Shown here one piece after another: positions 1 through 8,852 of a stretch of DNA of 64,000 nt (its first letter is position 1; each line of letters opens with the position of its first letter). Under the pieces are notes generated by a model that saw only the letters and a program-made list of their open reading frames with translations, did no database searches and was not told the DNA's origin. The translations under genes and the position numbers were made by a program. This stretch comes from Odoribacter splanchnicus DSM 20712 (lineage in GTDB: Bacteria > Bacteroidota > Bacteroidia > Bacteroidales > Marinifilaceae). Where the stretch lies: positions 2,356,001 to 2,420,000 of the forward strand of contig NC_015160.1 in assembly GCF_000190535.1 (NCBI RefSeq), given 5' to 3'.

Positions 1-73
1 TGTCAGCTAACTCTTTTACGTCTTTTACTGTCAGGTTAACTAATTCTTCTGCAAGTTTTTTCAAATCTGCCAT
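1..73 (-). CDS. rplL: 50S ribosomal protein L7/L12, N-terminal part (cut by window edge)
   Basis: Only the first 24 codons are present, beginning MADLKKLAEELVNLTVKDV, the typical N-terminal dimerisation segment of L7/L12 that binds the C-terminal helix of L10. The ATG is at 71-73 on the minus strand, 47 nt downstream of the rplJ stop, which is the standard L10-L12 order. L12 forms the ribosomal stalk that recruits translation GTPases such as the EF-Tu encoded nearby. The rest of the gene, and probably rpoB/rpoC, lies outside the window. Confidence 0.93.
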   Translation of the reverse strand, partial: MADLKKLAEELVNLTVKDVKELAD

Positions 74-120
74 TTCGATAAGTATTTAAAATGTTTTTAT
101 TCAAAAAATAATAATAATAT

Positions 121-639
121 TTATGCTCTATCTTCAAGAGTTTTAAGCACTCCGCCGATAGTATTCTTCCCTGATTCCAGGGCAGAGATAAGCTTCTGCA
201 TCGGTGATTGCAGCAACAGTACGATATCTCCCAGCAACTCTTCTTTCGATTTGATGCTAACCAGAGCGTCCAGTTGGTTTTCACCCACATAGGCACATTC
301 TTCCACGAAAGCAGCCTTCAATACAGGTTTGTCATGGTTCTTACGGAACTCTTTGATCAGTTTCGCAGGAGCATTACCTGTCTCAGACAGCATCACAGCG
401 CTAGAACCGGTCAAAGCACTATAAATTTCATTATAGTCAGCTTCCAAACCGTCCAAAGCAACACGCAACAAAGTGTTTTTTACCTGAATCAGTTTAATTC
501 CTGCTTTGAAGCAAGCTCTACGCAACTCTTGTGTCGCAGCTGCATCCAATTCAGAGATATCACTGATATAGATATGCTTGTGTGCTTTTATCTGCTCGGT
601 TAAATTGTCTATGATTACTTGTTTTTCTTCCCTTTTCAT
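121..639 (-). CDS. rplJ: 50S ribosomal protein L10
   Basis: This 172-aa protein is of normal length for L10 and begins MKREEKQVIIDNLTEQI. It has the conserved segment around TQELRRACFKAGIKLIQVKN (residues 36-55) of the L10 globular domain and a C-terminal helix that carries L12 dimers. L10 anchors the stalk to 23S rRNA. It starts 29 nt after rplA and is followed by rplL. There is little room between rplA and rplJ for a large autoregulatory leader, so any L10-L12 feedback site would have to lie within the coding or short intergenic sequence. Confidence 0.97.
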   Translation of the reverse strand: MKREEKQVIIDNLTEQIKAHKHIYISDISELDAAATQELRRACFKAGIKLIQVKNTLLRVALDGLEADYNEIYSALTGSSAVMLSETGNAPAKLIKEFRKNHDKPVLKAAFVEECAYVGENQLDALVSIKSKEELLGDIVLLLQSPMQKLISALESGKNTIGGVLKTLEDRA

Positions 640-668
640 TCTACAAATGGTCCTTTAAAGGTTAATAA

Positions 669-1364
669 TTAATCAAGTAATGACTTAAGGTCTAATTTAA
701 TACCGGGACTCATTGTACTTGACAGGAATACACTCTTCACATAAGTACCTTTTGCAGAAGAAGGTTTCAGTTTTTGGATCGTAGCCATAAATTCACGGGC
801 ATTATCCATAATCTTTTCTGCTTCAAAGTTTACTTTACCGATAGAAGTGTGTACGATACCAAATTTGTCAACTTTAAAATCAATTTTTCCCTGCTTAACC
901 TCTTTTACGGCTTTACCGATTTCCATGGTAACAGTACCGCTCTTCGGGTTTGGCATCAATCCACGCGGACCTAGGATTCGTCCTAAAGCACCAATTTTAC
1001 CCATGATGGCCGGCATAGTAATAATGATGTCGATATCAGTCCAACCTGATTTCAATTTTTCAATATACTCATCCAATCCAACATAGTCGGCACCGGCAGC
1101 TTTGGCTTCTTCAACCTTATCAGGGGTACAAAGTACCAATACTCTGATATCTTTACCGGTTCCATGGGGCAATGTAACGACACCGCGAACCATTTGATTG
1201 GCTTTACGCGGGTCTACACCCAGACGAACGTCTATGTCAACTGACGCATCAAACTTGGTAAAAGTAATTTCTTTCACCAGCTGAGCAGCTTCTTCAATGG
1301 TATAAGCTCTACCATCTTCGATCTTTTCTAAAGCTAACTTCTTATTTTTTGTCAGTTTACTCAT
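669..1364 (-). CDS. rplA: 50S ribosomal protein L1
   Basis: This 231-aa protein has the L1 signature [20 protein letters not shown] (about residues 126-145) and the usual two-domain layout. L1 binds 23S rRNA at the L1 stalk and helps release deacylated tRNA; in many bacteria it also represses its own L11-L1 operon by binding the mRNA. It lies 24 nt downstream of rplK in the normal order. No truncation or unusual residue is visible. Confidence 0.98.
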   Translation of the reverse strand: MSKLTKNKKLALEKIEDGRAYTIEEAAQLVKEITFTKFDASVDIDVRLGVDPRKANQMVRGVVTLPHGTGKDIRVLVLCTPDKVEEAKAAGADYVGLDEYIEKLKSGWTDIDIIITMPAIMGKIGALGRILGPRGLMPNPKSGTVTMEIGKAVKEVKQGKIDFKVDKFGIVHTSIGKVNFEAEKIMDNAREFMATIQKLKPSSAKGTYVKSVFLSSTMSPGIKLDLKSLLD

Positions 1365-1388
1365 TACGTTTGAAGTATTACGAATTCA

Positions 1389-1826
1389 TTAAAAAGGTTT
1401 CTCACCATCGATGGTGATCCCCATACTTCTGGCAGTTCCAGCTACCATGCTCATTGCTTTTTCAATTTCAAAAGCATTCAAATCGCTCATTTTGCCTTCT
1501 GCAATTTCCTTTACTTTGTCCCAAGACAAAGAAGCCACCTTTTTACGGTTAGGTTCTGCAGAACCGGATTTGAGTTTTGCTGCTTCCAAAAGCTGAATAG
1601 CAACAGGGGGCTGTTTGGTAATGAAATCAAAAGATTTATCACCGTAAACCTGAATAATCACCGGAATGATCTTACCTGCCTGGTCCTGAGTTCTTGCATT
1701 GAATTGTTTGCAGAAGTCCATAATATTGACTCCTTTAGAACCTAAAGCAGGACCCACTGGAGGAGAAGGATTCGCGGCACCAGCTTTAATCTGTAGCTTG
1801 ATAAGAGCTTCAACTTCTTTTGCCAT
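1389..1826 (-). CDS. rplK: 50S ribosomal protein L11
   Basis: This 145-aa protein has the N-terminal signature [19 protein letters not shown], proline-rich and typical of L11, and a C-terminal rRNA-binding domain containing [11 protein letters not shown]11 sits at the GTPase-associated centre and is needed for RelA activation by stalled ribosomes. A 140-nt gap rich in degenerate AAAGTTTA-type repeats separates it from nusG; in other bacteria the leader before rplK is where L1 binds, but I cannot assign a specific L1 site here. Confidence 0.98.
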   Translation of the reverse strand: MAKEVEALIKLQIKAGAANPSPPVGPALGSKGVNIMDFCKQFNARTQDQAGKIIPVIIQVYGDKSFDFITKQPPVAIQLLEAAKLKSGSAEPNRKKVASLSWDKVKEIAEGKMSDLNAFEIEKAMSMVAGTARSMGITIDGEKPF

Positions 1827-1966
1827 TTTTTTTAGAGTTTGAAAGTTTATAAAGTTATAAGGTTTATAAAGTTAATGAAAACTGCAGTGCTGCTTTAATC
1901 ACAACCAGAGCAGAACACACTTTAAGAACTTTAGAAACTTTAAAAACTTTAAGAACTAATATTTGT

Positions 1967-2515
1967 TTATTCTTTTTCTACCTGCATGAAACTCAATTCG
2001 AGTGGTGTCTGACGACCAAAAACCTTGACAATTACTTTCACCCGTTTTTTGTCATTGTTCACTTCCTCTATCACGCCGGTAAAACCGTTGAACGGACCGT
2101 CAGTAACTTTTACCGATTCGCCAACGACATAAGGTATGTTTATCTCCTCGGGCTGTTCCGACAGTTCATCTACTGTACCCAGAATCCGGTTGATTTCCGA
2201 TTGACGCATCGGCACCGGATCGCCCCCTTTAGTTTCCCCCAGGAAGCCTATCACGTTCGTGATATCACGAAGCATGTGGGGTATCTCACCGACAAGAGCC
2301 GCCTCTATCATTACATAACCGGGAAAAAAGTTCCGCTCTTTGCTGATCTTTTTACCGTTACGTACCTGATAAATTTTCTCGGTAGGTATCAAAACCTGTG
2401 AAACATAATCTTGCAGCCCTAGACTGGCAACTTCATTCTCGATGTACTCCTTTACCTTCTTCTCTTTCCCGCCGATCACACGAAGTACATACCATCTTTT
2501 TTTAATTTCTGCCAT
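1967..2515 (-). CDS. nusG: Transcription termination/antitermination factor NusG
   Basis: This 182-aa protein has an N-terminal NGN domain (KRWYVLRVIGGKEKKVKEYI, then FFPGYVMIEA) that contacts RNA polymerase, and a C-terminal KOW domain with GPFNGFTGVIEEV at about residues 140-152. NusG suppresses pausing, links to Rho and can couple transcription to ribosomes through S10. It follows secE with 13 nt between the genes, the usual secE-nusG pair. It is the general NusG rather than a UpxY-type specialised paralogue: the length and operon position are those of the housekeeping gene. Confidence 0.97.
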   Translation of the reverse strand: MAEIKKRWYVLRVIGGKEKKVKEYIENEVASLGLQDYVSQVLIPTEKIYQVRNGKKISKERNFFPGYVMIEAALVGEIPHMLRDITNVIGFLGETKGGDPVPMRQSEINRILGTVDELSEQPEEINIPYVVGESVKVTDGPFNGFTGVIEEVNNDKKRVKVIVKVFGRQTPLELSFMQVEKE

Positions 2516-2528
2516 GTAGTTCTGAAGA

Positions 2529-2720
2529 TTAATAAAACATACTATATATGAAATCCATAATGTGTCTGAACGAAAAGTCCATTACAAATATACCAATTGC
2601 AATAATGACGGAAGCTATCATTACTATGGTAGCACTGCTCTGGAGTTCAGACCATGATGGCCAGGAGACTTTATTGACCAGCTCGTTATAAACGTCTGCG
2701 AAATAAGCTTTTATTTTCAT
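2529..2720 (-). CDS. secE: Preprotein translocase subunit SecE
   Basis: This 63-aa protein is the short, single-membrane-segment form of SecE. It has an amphipathic N-terminal helix containing VYNELVNKVSWPSWSEL, the conserved SecE hinge motif, followed by one transmembrane helix at about residues 31-55. SecE clamps the SecY channel in the inner membrane. It sits between tRNA-Trp and nusG, the conserved order in many bacteria. Confidence 0.95.
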   Translation of the reverse strand: MKIKAYFADVYNELVNKVSWPSWSELQSSATIVMIASVIIAIGIFVMDFSFRHIMDFIYSMFY

Positions 2721-2793
2721 TTTAGATCTTCGATTGTAAATTTTAAATTGCCTGCAAATTTACAATTTAAAATTTAAAATTAAAACATTTCAG

Positions 2794-2866
2794 CACGGGA
2801 GGAGAGACTCGAACTCCCGACACCTGGTTTTGGAGACCAGTGCTCTACCAACTGAGCTACACCCGT
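2794..2866 (-). tRNA. tRNA-Trp (CCA anticodon)
   Basis: On the minus strand the 73 nt fold as a tRNA. The anticodon stem-loop has stem CTGGT/ACCAG and loop CTCCAAA, giving anticodon CCA (Trp). The T arm is GGGAG-TTCGAGT-CTCTC and the acceptor ACGGGTG/CTCCCGT has one internal T-T mismatch. The 3' CCA is not encoded. The gene lies between tuf and secE, a common place for tRNA-Trp, and is probably processed from the same transcript. Confidence 0.95.
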
Positions 2867-2998
2867 ATCTTTATTTCGGATTTTTAATTTACGATTTACG
2901 ATTATCCGGGGAACCGGTAACCGTAAACCGTAAAAATATCCTTCAGGATTCGGACTCCGATCGATACAAGTTTGCAGACCGGAATCACAAATCAGATA

Positions 2999-4186
2999 TT
3001 AACCAAGGATTTCAGTAATCTGACCGGCACCTACGGTACGTCCACCTTCACGGATAGCGAACCGAAGACCTACTGAACATGCTACCGGAGTCAACAATTC
3101 AACAGTAATTGTTACGTTATCTCCCGGCATTACCATTTCAGTTCCTTCCGGCAGAGTGATTTCACCGGTAACGTCCATCGTACGCAGATAGAACTGAGGC
3201 CTGTACTTGTTGTGGAACGGAGTGTGACGACCACCTTCTTCTTTTTTCAGAATATAAACCTCAGCTTTAAATTTGCTGTGCGGTTTAACTGAACCCGGTT
3301 TTGCCAGTACCATACCACGTTTGATTTCGTTTTTGTCGATACCACGCAGCAACAGACCAACGTTATCACCAGCTTCTCCTTCATCCAATAATTTACGGAA
3401 CATTTCAACTCCGGTACAAACGGTTTTCTTACCATCAGCACCCAGACCGATAATTTCCAATTCATCACCTACATGTACAACACCGGTTTCGATACGACCG
3501 GTAGCAACAGTACCACGACCGGTGATTGAGAATACGTCTTCAACCGGCATCAGGAACGGTTTTTCATTATCACGCGGAGGAAGTGGAATCCAGTTATCAA
3601 CAGCATCCATCAATTCCATTACTTTTTCTTCCCATTTAGCCTCGCCGTTCAATGCACCCAGTGCAGAACCTAAGATGATCGGAGTATTGTCACCGTCATA
3701 TTGATAGAAAGACAACAGTTCACGAACTTCCATTTCAACCAGTTCCAACATTTCAGGATCATCCACCATATCCACTTTATTCAGGAATACAACGATTCTC
3801 GGAACGTTTACCTGACGAGCCAAAAGAATGTGTTCACGGGTCTGAGGCATCGGACCATCAGTAGCAGCACAAACCAGGATAGCACCGTCCATCTGAGCAG
3901 CACCGGTAACCATGTTCTTTACATAGTCGGCGTGACCCGGACAGTCAACGTGAGCATAGTGACGGTTAGCGGTAGAATACTCAACGTGAGAAGTATTGAT
4001 GGTGATACCTCTTTCTTTTTCTTCCGGAGCGTTATCGATCTGATCGAATGATTTTACTTCTGAAAGACCTTTTTTTGCCAAAACGGTAGTGATAGCAGCA
4101 GTCAAAGTGGTTTTACCGTGGTCTACGTGACCGATAGTTCCAATATTTACGTGTGGTTTTGACCTGTCAAACTTTTCTTTAGCCAT
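2999..4186 (-). CDS. tuf: Translation elongation factor Tu
   Basis: This 395-aa protein is full length. It has all the GTPase motifs: G1 GHVDHGKTT (residues 19-27), G3 [12 protein letters not shown]4 NKVDM and G5 SAL, followed by domains 2 and 3. EF-Tu delivers aminoacyl-tRNA to the ribosome and is an abundant cytoplasmic protein. A strong promoter of the phylum's type is visible upstream (see 4310-4340). The tRNA-Trp, secE, nusG and ribosomal protein genes follow on the same strand. Confidence 0.98.
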   Translation of the reverse strand: MAKEKFDRSKPHVNIGTIGHVDHGKTTLTAAITTVLAKKGLSEVKSFDQIDNAPEEKERGITINTSHVEYSTANRHYAHVDCPGHADYVKNMVTGAAQMDGAILVCAATDGPMPQTREHILLARQVNVPRIVVFLNKVDMVDDPEMLELVEMEVRELLSFYQYDGDNTPIILGSALGALNGEAKWEEKVMELMDAVDNWIPLPPRDNEKPFLMPVEDVFSITGRGTVATGRIETGVVHVGDELEIIGLGADGKKTVCTGVEMFRKLLDEGEAGDNVGLLLRGIDKNEIKRGMVLAKPGSVKPHSKFKAEVYILKKEEGGRHTPFHNKYRPQFYLRTMDVTGEITLPEGTEMVMPGDNVTITVELLTPVACSVGLRFAIREGGRTVGAGQITEILG

Positions 4187-4520
4187 GACTTAAAAACTTT
4201 TTATTATTAAACAATTTATCTCAAATAACTCTATATACAAACTAAAACTCATCAGGGGAATCAAAGACCTGCATACAACAAGCCTATTCAGCCCACTCTT
4301 TTGAGCGTGCAAATATAATTAAATAATTCTGTTCTACAAAATTATTTTCTTTAAAGTTGAATGTTTGTGTTTCAACTTTTTATCCGACTATCGGTTTCCG
4401 ACTCTCGCTCAGGTTTTACTCATCCGCCTCCAGCCTTTCCTCCCCTGCTTTTTTAACCTTCCCGCTTTTAGCTTTCCAGTCTTTAACCTTTAGCTTCTGA
4501 TCTTCTCGCCTTTAGTCTTT
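4187..4520. other. Intergenic region between tuf and hpf
   Basis: This 334-nt gap holds the tuf promoter (4310-4340), a short inverted repeat AAAGTTGAA/TTTCAACTTT near 4355-4380, and a pyrimidine-rich stretch at about 4430-4530 made of degenerate TTTAGCTTT/CTTTAACC words. No ORF with coding character was seen. The pyrimidine stretch lies just beyond the 3' end of hpf and resembles the word-repeats seen at other gene ends in this window. Confidence 0.7.
4310..4340 (-). promoter_or_regulatory. Promoter of tuf (Bacteroidetes -7/-33 type)
   Basis: On the minus strand the -7 box is TATATTTG (TAnnTTTG; plus-strand CAAATATA at 4310-4317) and the -33 box is TTTG (plus-strand CAAA at 4337-4340), separated by 19 nt. 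This is a full match to the primary sigma consensus of the phylum. Transcription would start near 4303, about 115 nt upstream of the tuf ATG. Confidence 0.8.
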
Positions 4521-4820
4521 TCAGCACTCTCTTTCTTTCTCTTTGATTTTCACCAATTGACGCTTTACTACATCATAAAGCTCATCGACTGCTTCCTCGA
4601 ATTTCTTTGCATTTTTCTTTGCAAAAACTTCTTGGCCTTTAACATTCAACAGCACTTCGACTACTTTATTTTCCAGATTGTCGTCTTTTTCCAGTTTCAA
4701 GGTAACTTCCGAACCGATAATTCCGTCGTGGTATTTATCTAATTTAGAAATTTTCTTCTGAATGAAATCTTCCAACTGAGAACTTGCTGAAAAACCAACC
4801 GCATTAATTTTAATTTCCAT
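4521..4820 (-). CDS. hpf: Ribosome hibernation promoting factor (short HPF/RaiA type)
   Basis: This 99-aa protein starts MEIKINAVGFSASSQLEDFI and shows the beta-alpha-beta-beta-beta-alpha pattern of the S30AE/HPF family (HDGIIGSEVTLKLEKD, then LLNVKGQEVFAKK). It lacks the C-terminal dimerisation domain of long HPF, so it is the short form. These proteins bind the decoding centre of idle ribosomes in stationary phase. It lies 19 nt downstream of the recombinase gene, in an apparent rpsU-xerC-hpf transcription unit. Confidence 0.9.
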   Translation of the reverse strand: MEIKINAVGFSASSQLEDFIQKKISKLDKYHDGIIGSEVTLKLEKDDNLENKVVEVLLNVKGQEVFAKKNAKKFEEAVDELYDVVKRQLVKIKEKEREC

Positions 4821-4839
4821 AGTACTTCCTCCTTAAATT

Positions 4840-5772
4840 TTAAGCCCGGGGATGAGCTTGGTTATAAACCTTTTTCAAACTCTCAAAAGAATTATGAGTA
4901 TAGATTTGAGTCGCTGCCAGTCCGGCATGGCCGAGTAATTCACGGATAGCCTCGATACAGGCTCCGTTATTCAACAGAGCCGTAGCAAAAGAATGCCGCA
5001 AAACATGCGGACTTCGTTTCTTCAACGAAGTGACTTCGCCCAGATATTTTACAGCTAAACGATAAATAAATTTATCGTATACCGGTTTTCCTTTATCCGT
5101 AACGAATACAAACTGATGTTTTTCACCTACCAGTTCTTCCCGCTTGTTCAGATAAATCCGGAGATCTCCGGCCAATTCCGGTAACATGGGAACAATCCGT
5201 TGTTTGTCTCCTTTCCCATTCACCCGGATCACCGCTCCCTCCAAATCGACATCTTCCAATTTCAATGCCACCAGTTCCGAGCGTCTCATTCCGGTATAAT
5301 AAGCCGTCATCAACACCATCCGATCACGGATATTTGCAAAATCCTTGTCGGAAGCGTGTTTATCCAACACCTCATCCATTTGATAATCGGGCACAAACAC
5401 CGGCAATCGCTTTCCCATTTTAGGTGCCACGACAATCTCCGTCGGATCTTCTGTCAACTTTCCCTCCCGTACCAGATAACGGAAATAAGTCCGTAAAGAA
5501 CTCAATTTACGCCTAACGGAACGGGCAGTCATCGGCCTCAGCTTTTCTTCACCGTCCACCCCGCCAATCTTCAACCCACCGGACATCAATCCCATTTCAA
5601 ACCGCCGGACCATCTTGGAAGTAATTTCCTCATCCTGCCGGATCAATTCCACTTTTTCACAGAACTCACGAAACTGATTCAAATCTTCTTTATAAGCTGT
5701 AATAGTAAGTGCTGAATAGCGCTTAATATTTTTCAAATAACTCAGAAATGAATCTATTTCCATACTCATCAT
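4840..5772 (-). CDS. xerC: Tyrosine recombinase XerC/XerD-type
   Basis: This protein of about 310 aa has an N-terminal SAM-like core-binding domain (MEIDSFLSYLKNIKRYSALT) and a catalytic domain with the complete tyrosine recombinase set: Arg in YTGMRRSEL, His-x-x-Arg in HVLRHSFATAL, His in LLGHAGL, and the nucleophile Tyr in TQIYTHNS. Xer proteins resolve chromosome dimers at dif near FtsK. Three in-frame ATGs occur at 5772, 5769 and 5763; the last (MEIDSF) fits the family best. Housekeeping context (rpsU, hpf) argues for a chromosomal Xer protein and not a phage integrase. Assignment as C rather than D is uncertain. Confidence 0.88.
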   Translation of the reverse strand: MMSMEIDSFLSYLKNIKRYSALTITAYKEDLNQFREFCEKVELIRQDEEITSKMVRRFEMGLMSGGLKIGGVDGEEKLRPMTARSVRRKLSSLRTYFRYLVREGKLTEDPTEIVVAPKMGKRLPVFVPDYQMDEVLDKHASDKDFANIRDRMVLMTAYYTGMRRSELVALKLEDVDLEGAVIRVNGKGDKQRIVPMLPELAGDLRIYLNKREELVGEKHQFVFVTDKGKPVYDKFIYRLAVKYLGEVTSLKKRSPHVLRHSFATALLNNGACIEAIRELLGHAGLAATQIYTHNSFESLKKVYNQAHPRA

Positions 5773-5830
5773 TCTTAAAACGAACCCAATTTAACACTTT
5801 CCTCCGGGAAAAACAAGCCCGGGAAGAAAA

Positions 5831-6022
5831 TTATTCTTCTGCCTGTTGCAAACTCTGCTTGTAGACAGCTTTGATCCGCTGGGCCCGGTTACGTACTGAT
5901 GGTTTTGTGAAAGCCTGACGATCTCTCAATTCTTTTACAATACCGGTTTTTTCGAATTTTCTCTTGAATTTCTTTAAGGCTCTCTCGATATTTTCGCCTT
6001 CTTTTAAAGGTACAATAATCAT
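5831..6022 (-). CDS. rpsU: 30S ribosomal protein S21
   Basis: This 63-aa basic protein starts MIIVPLKEGENIERALKKFK and contains KFEKTGIVKELRDRQ, typical of bS21. In Bacteroidia ribosomes, bS21 with bS18 and bS6 is known to help sequester the anti-Shine-Dalgarno end of 16S rRNA, which explains the weak use of Shine-Dalgarno sites in this group. The gene follows a foldable leader at 6050-6221 and precedes xerC. Confidence 0.95.
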   Translation of the reverse strand: MIIVPLKEGENIERALKKFKRKFEKTGIVKELRDRQAFTKPSVRNRAQRIKAVYKQSLQQAEE

Positions 6023-6049
6023 GATTTCTAATTTTTATAGTTTATAATA

Positions 6050-6221
6050 AACGCATTAAATAAAATAACAACAGGGTAACACCCTCCCATTACAACCTCC
6101 GGCTTAGTCTCTTCCTGAGGTCATTTTGTCTTCTATTTTCAGTTCTTTTCTACTTCATGGCAAGCACCGCTTGTCCGAATTTAAGCACCCCCTTCCAAAG
6201 TGGATTGATTTTTAATGCGTT
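6050..6221 (-). ncRNA. Candidate structured leader RNA upstream of rpsU
   Basis: On the minus strand a closing stem of 11 perfect pairs (6050-6060 with 6211-6221) encloses three hairpins: GGCAAGC-loop-GCTTGTC at 6159-6175, an arm ACCTC(C)GG/CC(T)GAGGT at 6095-6121 with one mismatch, and AGGGT-AAC-ACCCT at 6073-6085. This forms a four-way junction. It starts about 15 nt after the start site predicted from a -7 box at 6243-6250 and ends 28 nt before the rpsU start, so it reads as a 5' leader. The second arm pairs a GGAGG sequence. No known RNA family is recognised; control of rpsU is an inference. Confidence 0.5.
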
Positions 6222-6242
6222 AAACCTATTCAAAATGGACGG

Positions 6243-6250
6243 CAAAGATA
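6243..6250 (-). promoter_or_regulatory. -7 promoter element for rpsU-xerC-hpf
   Basis: The minus strand reads TATCTTTG (plus CAAAGATA), a full TAnnTTTG match, followed downstream by the structured leader and rpsU. The -33 region falls in an A-rich AAAAAGT repeat and has no clear TTTG. Confidence 0.5.
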
Positions 6251-6303
6251 AGGGAAAAAGTAAAAAGTAAAAAGTAAAAGGGAAAGAAAATTTACCCCGA
6301 TTT

Positions 6304-6990
6304 TTAAAATGCTTTCCACAAGGCCTGAAAATCTTTATACAAACCGTAACACACCAATTCGTCTTCCTCTTTCAACAGGTAATTGTCGGGAATAACCGTC
6401 ATCACCTCTTTAGTCAGTTTTTTCATTCCCAGTATATTTTTCACTTCGGCAGCCTGCTTCAAAGCAATCAGTTTTAAATGAAAATCCTCTTCGAGGTTCA
6501 TTCCGCTCAAAGGATAACCGGCACATTTCCGAGGCACTTTAAACTTAATCACATAATAGTCTTCGTCGACCCGGAACGACTCGGCATGAATACCCAAAGC
6601 CAGGAACTGTACAAATTCGCGGGCGGCATCTTTTTCAGGGGTCAGCACTTTGTCGATAGCGAAAGCTTCCAGTATCGCCTTATGCACCGAATCTATAGCC
6701 CGGGCAAAGATATGCTTCACTTTCTTTTGTTTCAGCAAAGCGACCACCCGTACAGAAGCCCCGAAATTTTCTCCGATAGCGACAATCACCACATCGATCT
6801 CTCGGAGTGGCAAAGTTTCCAGAGCCAGTTCATCCGTTGCATCCAACACAAAAGCCGTGGTAATCTTGTCTTTCAGATTATCCACCCGCCCTTCGTTCTG
6901 ATCGACACCGATGACTTCGTGTCCGATGGCCATCAACTCCTCGGCCAAACCTCCTCCGTAATTTCCCAAACCAATAACTATATATTTCAT
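6304..6990 (-). CDS. trkA: Potassium uptake regulatory subunit TrkA/KtrA (RCK protein)
   Basis: This 228-aa protein has one RCK unit. The N-terminal Rossmann fold starts MKYIVIGLGNYGGGLAEEL with an acidic residue in GVDQNEG at the end of strand 2 (nucleotide binding). A C-terminal TrkA_C domain follows from about residue 145. At one RCK per chain it resembles KtrA rather than the doubled E. coli TrkA. It acts at the cytoplasmic face of the channel, gating K+ flow on nucleotide binding. It is immediately downstream of trkH (33 nt) and surely works with it. Confidence 0.9.
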   Translation of the reverse strand: MKYIVIGLGNYGGGLAEELMAIGHEVIGVDQNEGRVDNLKDKITTAFVLDATDELALETLPLREIDVVIVAIGENFGASVRVVALLKQKKVKHIFARAIDSVHKAILEAFAIDKVLTPEKDAAREFVQFLALGIHAESFRVDEDYYVIKFKVPRKCAGYPLSGMNLEEDFHLKLIALKQAAEVKNILGMKKLTKEVMTVIPDNYLLKEEDELVCYGLYKDFQALWKAF

Positions 6991-7023
6991 ATGTATATCA
7001 TGTTAATACGACAACTCTCTTGC

Positions 7024-8850
7024 TTAGTTGATGATCAAATTATCATCCGGGTATTTATATTTGGTATGCTTCTGCGGAGGTACGAATCCCAATACGATCG
7101 TAATGACTCCCACCCGCCCGATAAACATCAGCAAGGATACGAATAATTTACCTGCTTCTCCTAAAGCCGGAGTCAGACCGAGACTCGACCCGACGGTACT
7201 CAAAGCCGAAGTACACTCGAAAACCAAGGCCAATAGCGAAGCATGCGGTTCGAGCACACTCAGGACAAATACACCCAGAAAAAGAATCATAAGGTACATC
7301 ACCAGGGTAGCATTGGAACGCCTGATCGAATCCACCGAAAGCTGCCGCCGGAACACCTCCACCCGGCTTTTTCCCCGGATCACAGCAAAAAGGCTCAATA
7401 CAGCGGCAGCAAAAGCATTCACTTTAACTCCGCCGGCAGTAGATTGGGCAGCCCCTCCGATAAACATTAAAAGCAACATCAGCAACAAACTCTGTAATGA
7501 AAAAGAGGTCAAACCGATACTCGTAAACCCGGCCGTACGGGGACAGGTCGCATTGAAAAAGGCCTGTACCCATTTATCCGGCATACTCATTCCCGCAAAA
7601 GCTCCGTTCCATTCGAACAGAAGAATCGCTATAGTCCCACCGGTCAATAAAATCAGCGTCGTCAACAAAACAATCTTAGTATTCAGATTATACAAATGCC
7701 GGATACGCTGTCTATCCCTTTTTCCTGTACGGATAAAATAAAACAAACGCTTCAGATGATAACCGGCGATATGCTTAAAATTCACCAAGATCGGAAAACC
7801 GATTCCTCCCAAAATAATCAATACGGAAATGGTTATATAGAGCAGATTATGGTGTTGCATGACCAAAGGATTACCGAGATTCTCCGATAAGGTCGAGAAA
7901 CCGGCATTACAAAAAGCCGAAATAGAATGAAAAGCAGCAAACACCATTTCCTGTTGCACCGTCATCCCCAAAGTACCGTGAATACTCAGGAACAAGACCA
8001 ACATCCCGGCTCCTTCTATCACTAAAGTGAAAAATAAAATATAAATCACCGTCGACAACAGAGACGACAAAGAATCGGAACTGATCATATCCCTTACCGC
8101 CAACTGATTATATACGGAAGTATTACCCATAAAAAACATGGCGAAGAAACAGGTGAGCGTCATTACTCCCAACCCACCGATCTGTATCAATATAATAATG
8201 ACCAACTGTCCCAAAGAAGTGAAAGTCGTCGCTACATCTACCGGTACCAAACCGGTCACACAAACAGCACTGGTGGACACAAACAAAGCATTTACCCACG
8301 AAATACCATCAACGGTACAACGAGGTAACATCAACAAACCGGTGCCGATACAAATAATAAGGAAGAAACTTCCGGCCAGAATCAGGGAGGGATTGGTCCG
8401 TTTTCCCAAGAGTCCGATCACCCCCGAAGATAAGCGCAATAAGGAAAGTAACAACAACAGAATCAGCTGAAAAATACGGTTGTTTAAAAATAACCAGAAA
8501 TATTTCAATGCCCCCGATTCCGGTTCGAAAAAAATGACGGGAATTAGAGTCAGATAAAGTAAAATATTCAATACCCATGTAAATGTCCGGTATTTCTTCA
8601 GCGTTTCCCGATACGCCAGCCCGATATGCATCGTGGTCTGAACCAGGAAAACGCCCCATACGGTCCGATACAATACACCGAGATCTGCCTCCGCTCCTTC
8701 CGAAATAATAAAGCCATGTTCATAGACGACACCGCCAATCAAGGCCAAGGCTGCCAGAAACGTGACAGCATCTATCCCACCCAACACTTTTTGCAGGTAA
8801 GGTTGTATCCATTTGTGCCGGTATAAAAAGGCTTTATGATATAATTTCAT
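7024..8850 (-). CDS. trkH: Potassium uptake membrane subunit TrkH/KtrB with N-terminal extension
   Basis: This 608-aa membrane protein contains the four pore-loop motifs of the TrkH/KtrB family: SAVCVTGL, FCNAGFSTL, CPRTAGFTSIG and STVGSSLG. The last three carry the filter glycine in recognisable context. The family core is usually about 450-480 aa; the first 155 residues or so are an extra block of about four membrane segments before the TrkH core starts near KRTNPSLILAGSFF. It imports K+ across the inner membrane with TrkA. The start follows the TPR gene by 2 nt, so the genes are translationally close. Confidence 0.9.
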   Translation of the reverse strand: MKLYHKAFLYRHKWIQPYLQKVLGGIDAVTFLAALALIGGVVYEHGFIISEGAEADLGVLYRTVWGVFLVQTTMHIGLAYRETLKKYRTFTWVLNILLYLTLIPVIFFEPESGALKYFWLFLNNRIFQLILLLLLSLLRLSSGVIGLLGKRTNPSLILAGSFFLIICIGTGLLMLPRCTVDGISWVNALFVSTSAVCVTGLVPVDVATTFTSLGQLVIIILIQIGGLGVMTLTCFFAMFFMGNTSVYNQLAVRDMISSDSLSSLLSTVIYILFFTLVIEGAGMLVLFLSIHGTLGMTVQQEMVFAAFHSISAFCNAGFSTLSENLGNPLVMQHHNLLYITISVLIILGGIGFPILVNFKHIAGYHLKRLFYFIRTGKRDRQRIRHLYNLNTKIVLLTTLILLTGGTIAILLFEWNGAFAGMSMPDKWVQAFFNATCPRTAGFTSIGLTSFSLQSLLLMLLLMFIGGAAQSTAGGVKVNAFAAAVLSLFAVIRGKSRVEVFRRQLSVDSIRRSNATLVMYLMILFLGVFVLSVLEPHASLLALVFECTSALSTVGSSLGLTPALGEAGKLFVSLLMFIGRVGVITIVLGFVPPQKHTKYKYPDDNLIIN

Positions 8851-8852
8851 AC

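Noticed and set aside
7028..7741. 237-aa plus-strand frame inside trkH
   Set aside because: It is an antisense shadow of a clear membrane protein gene.
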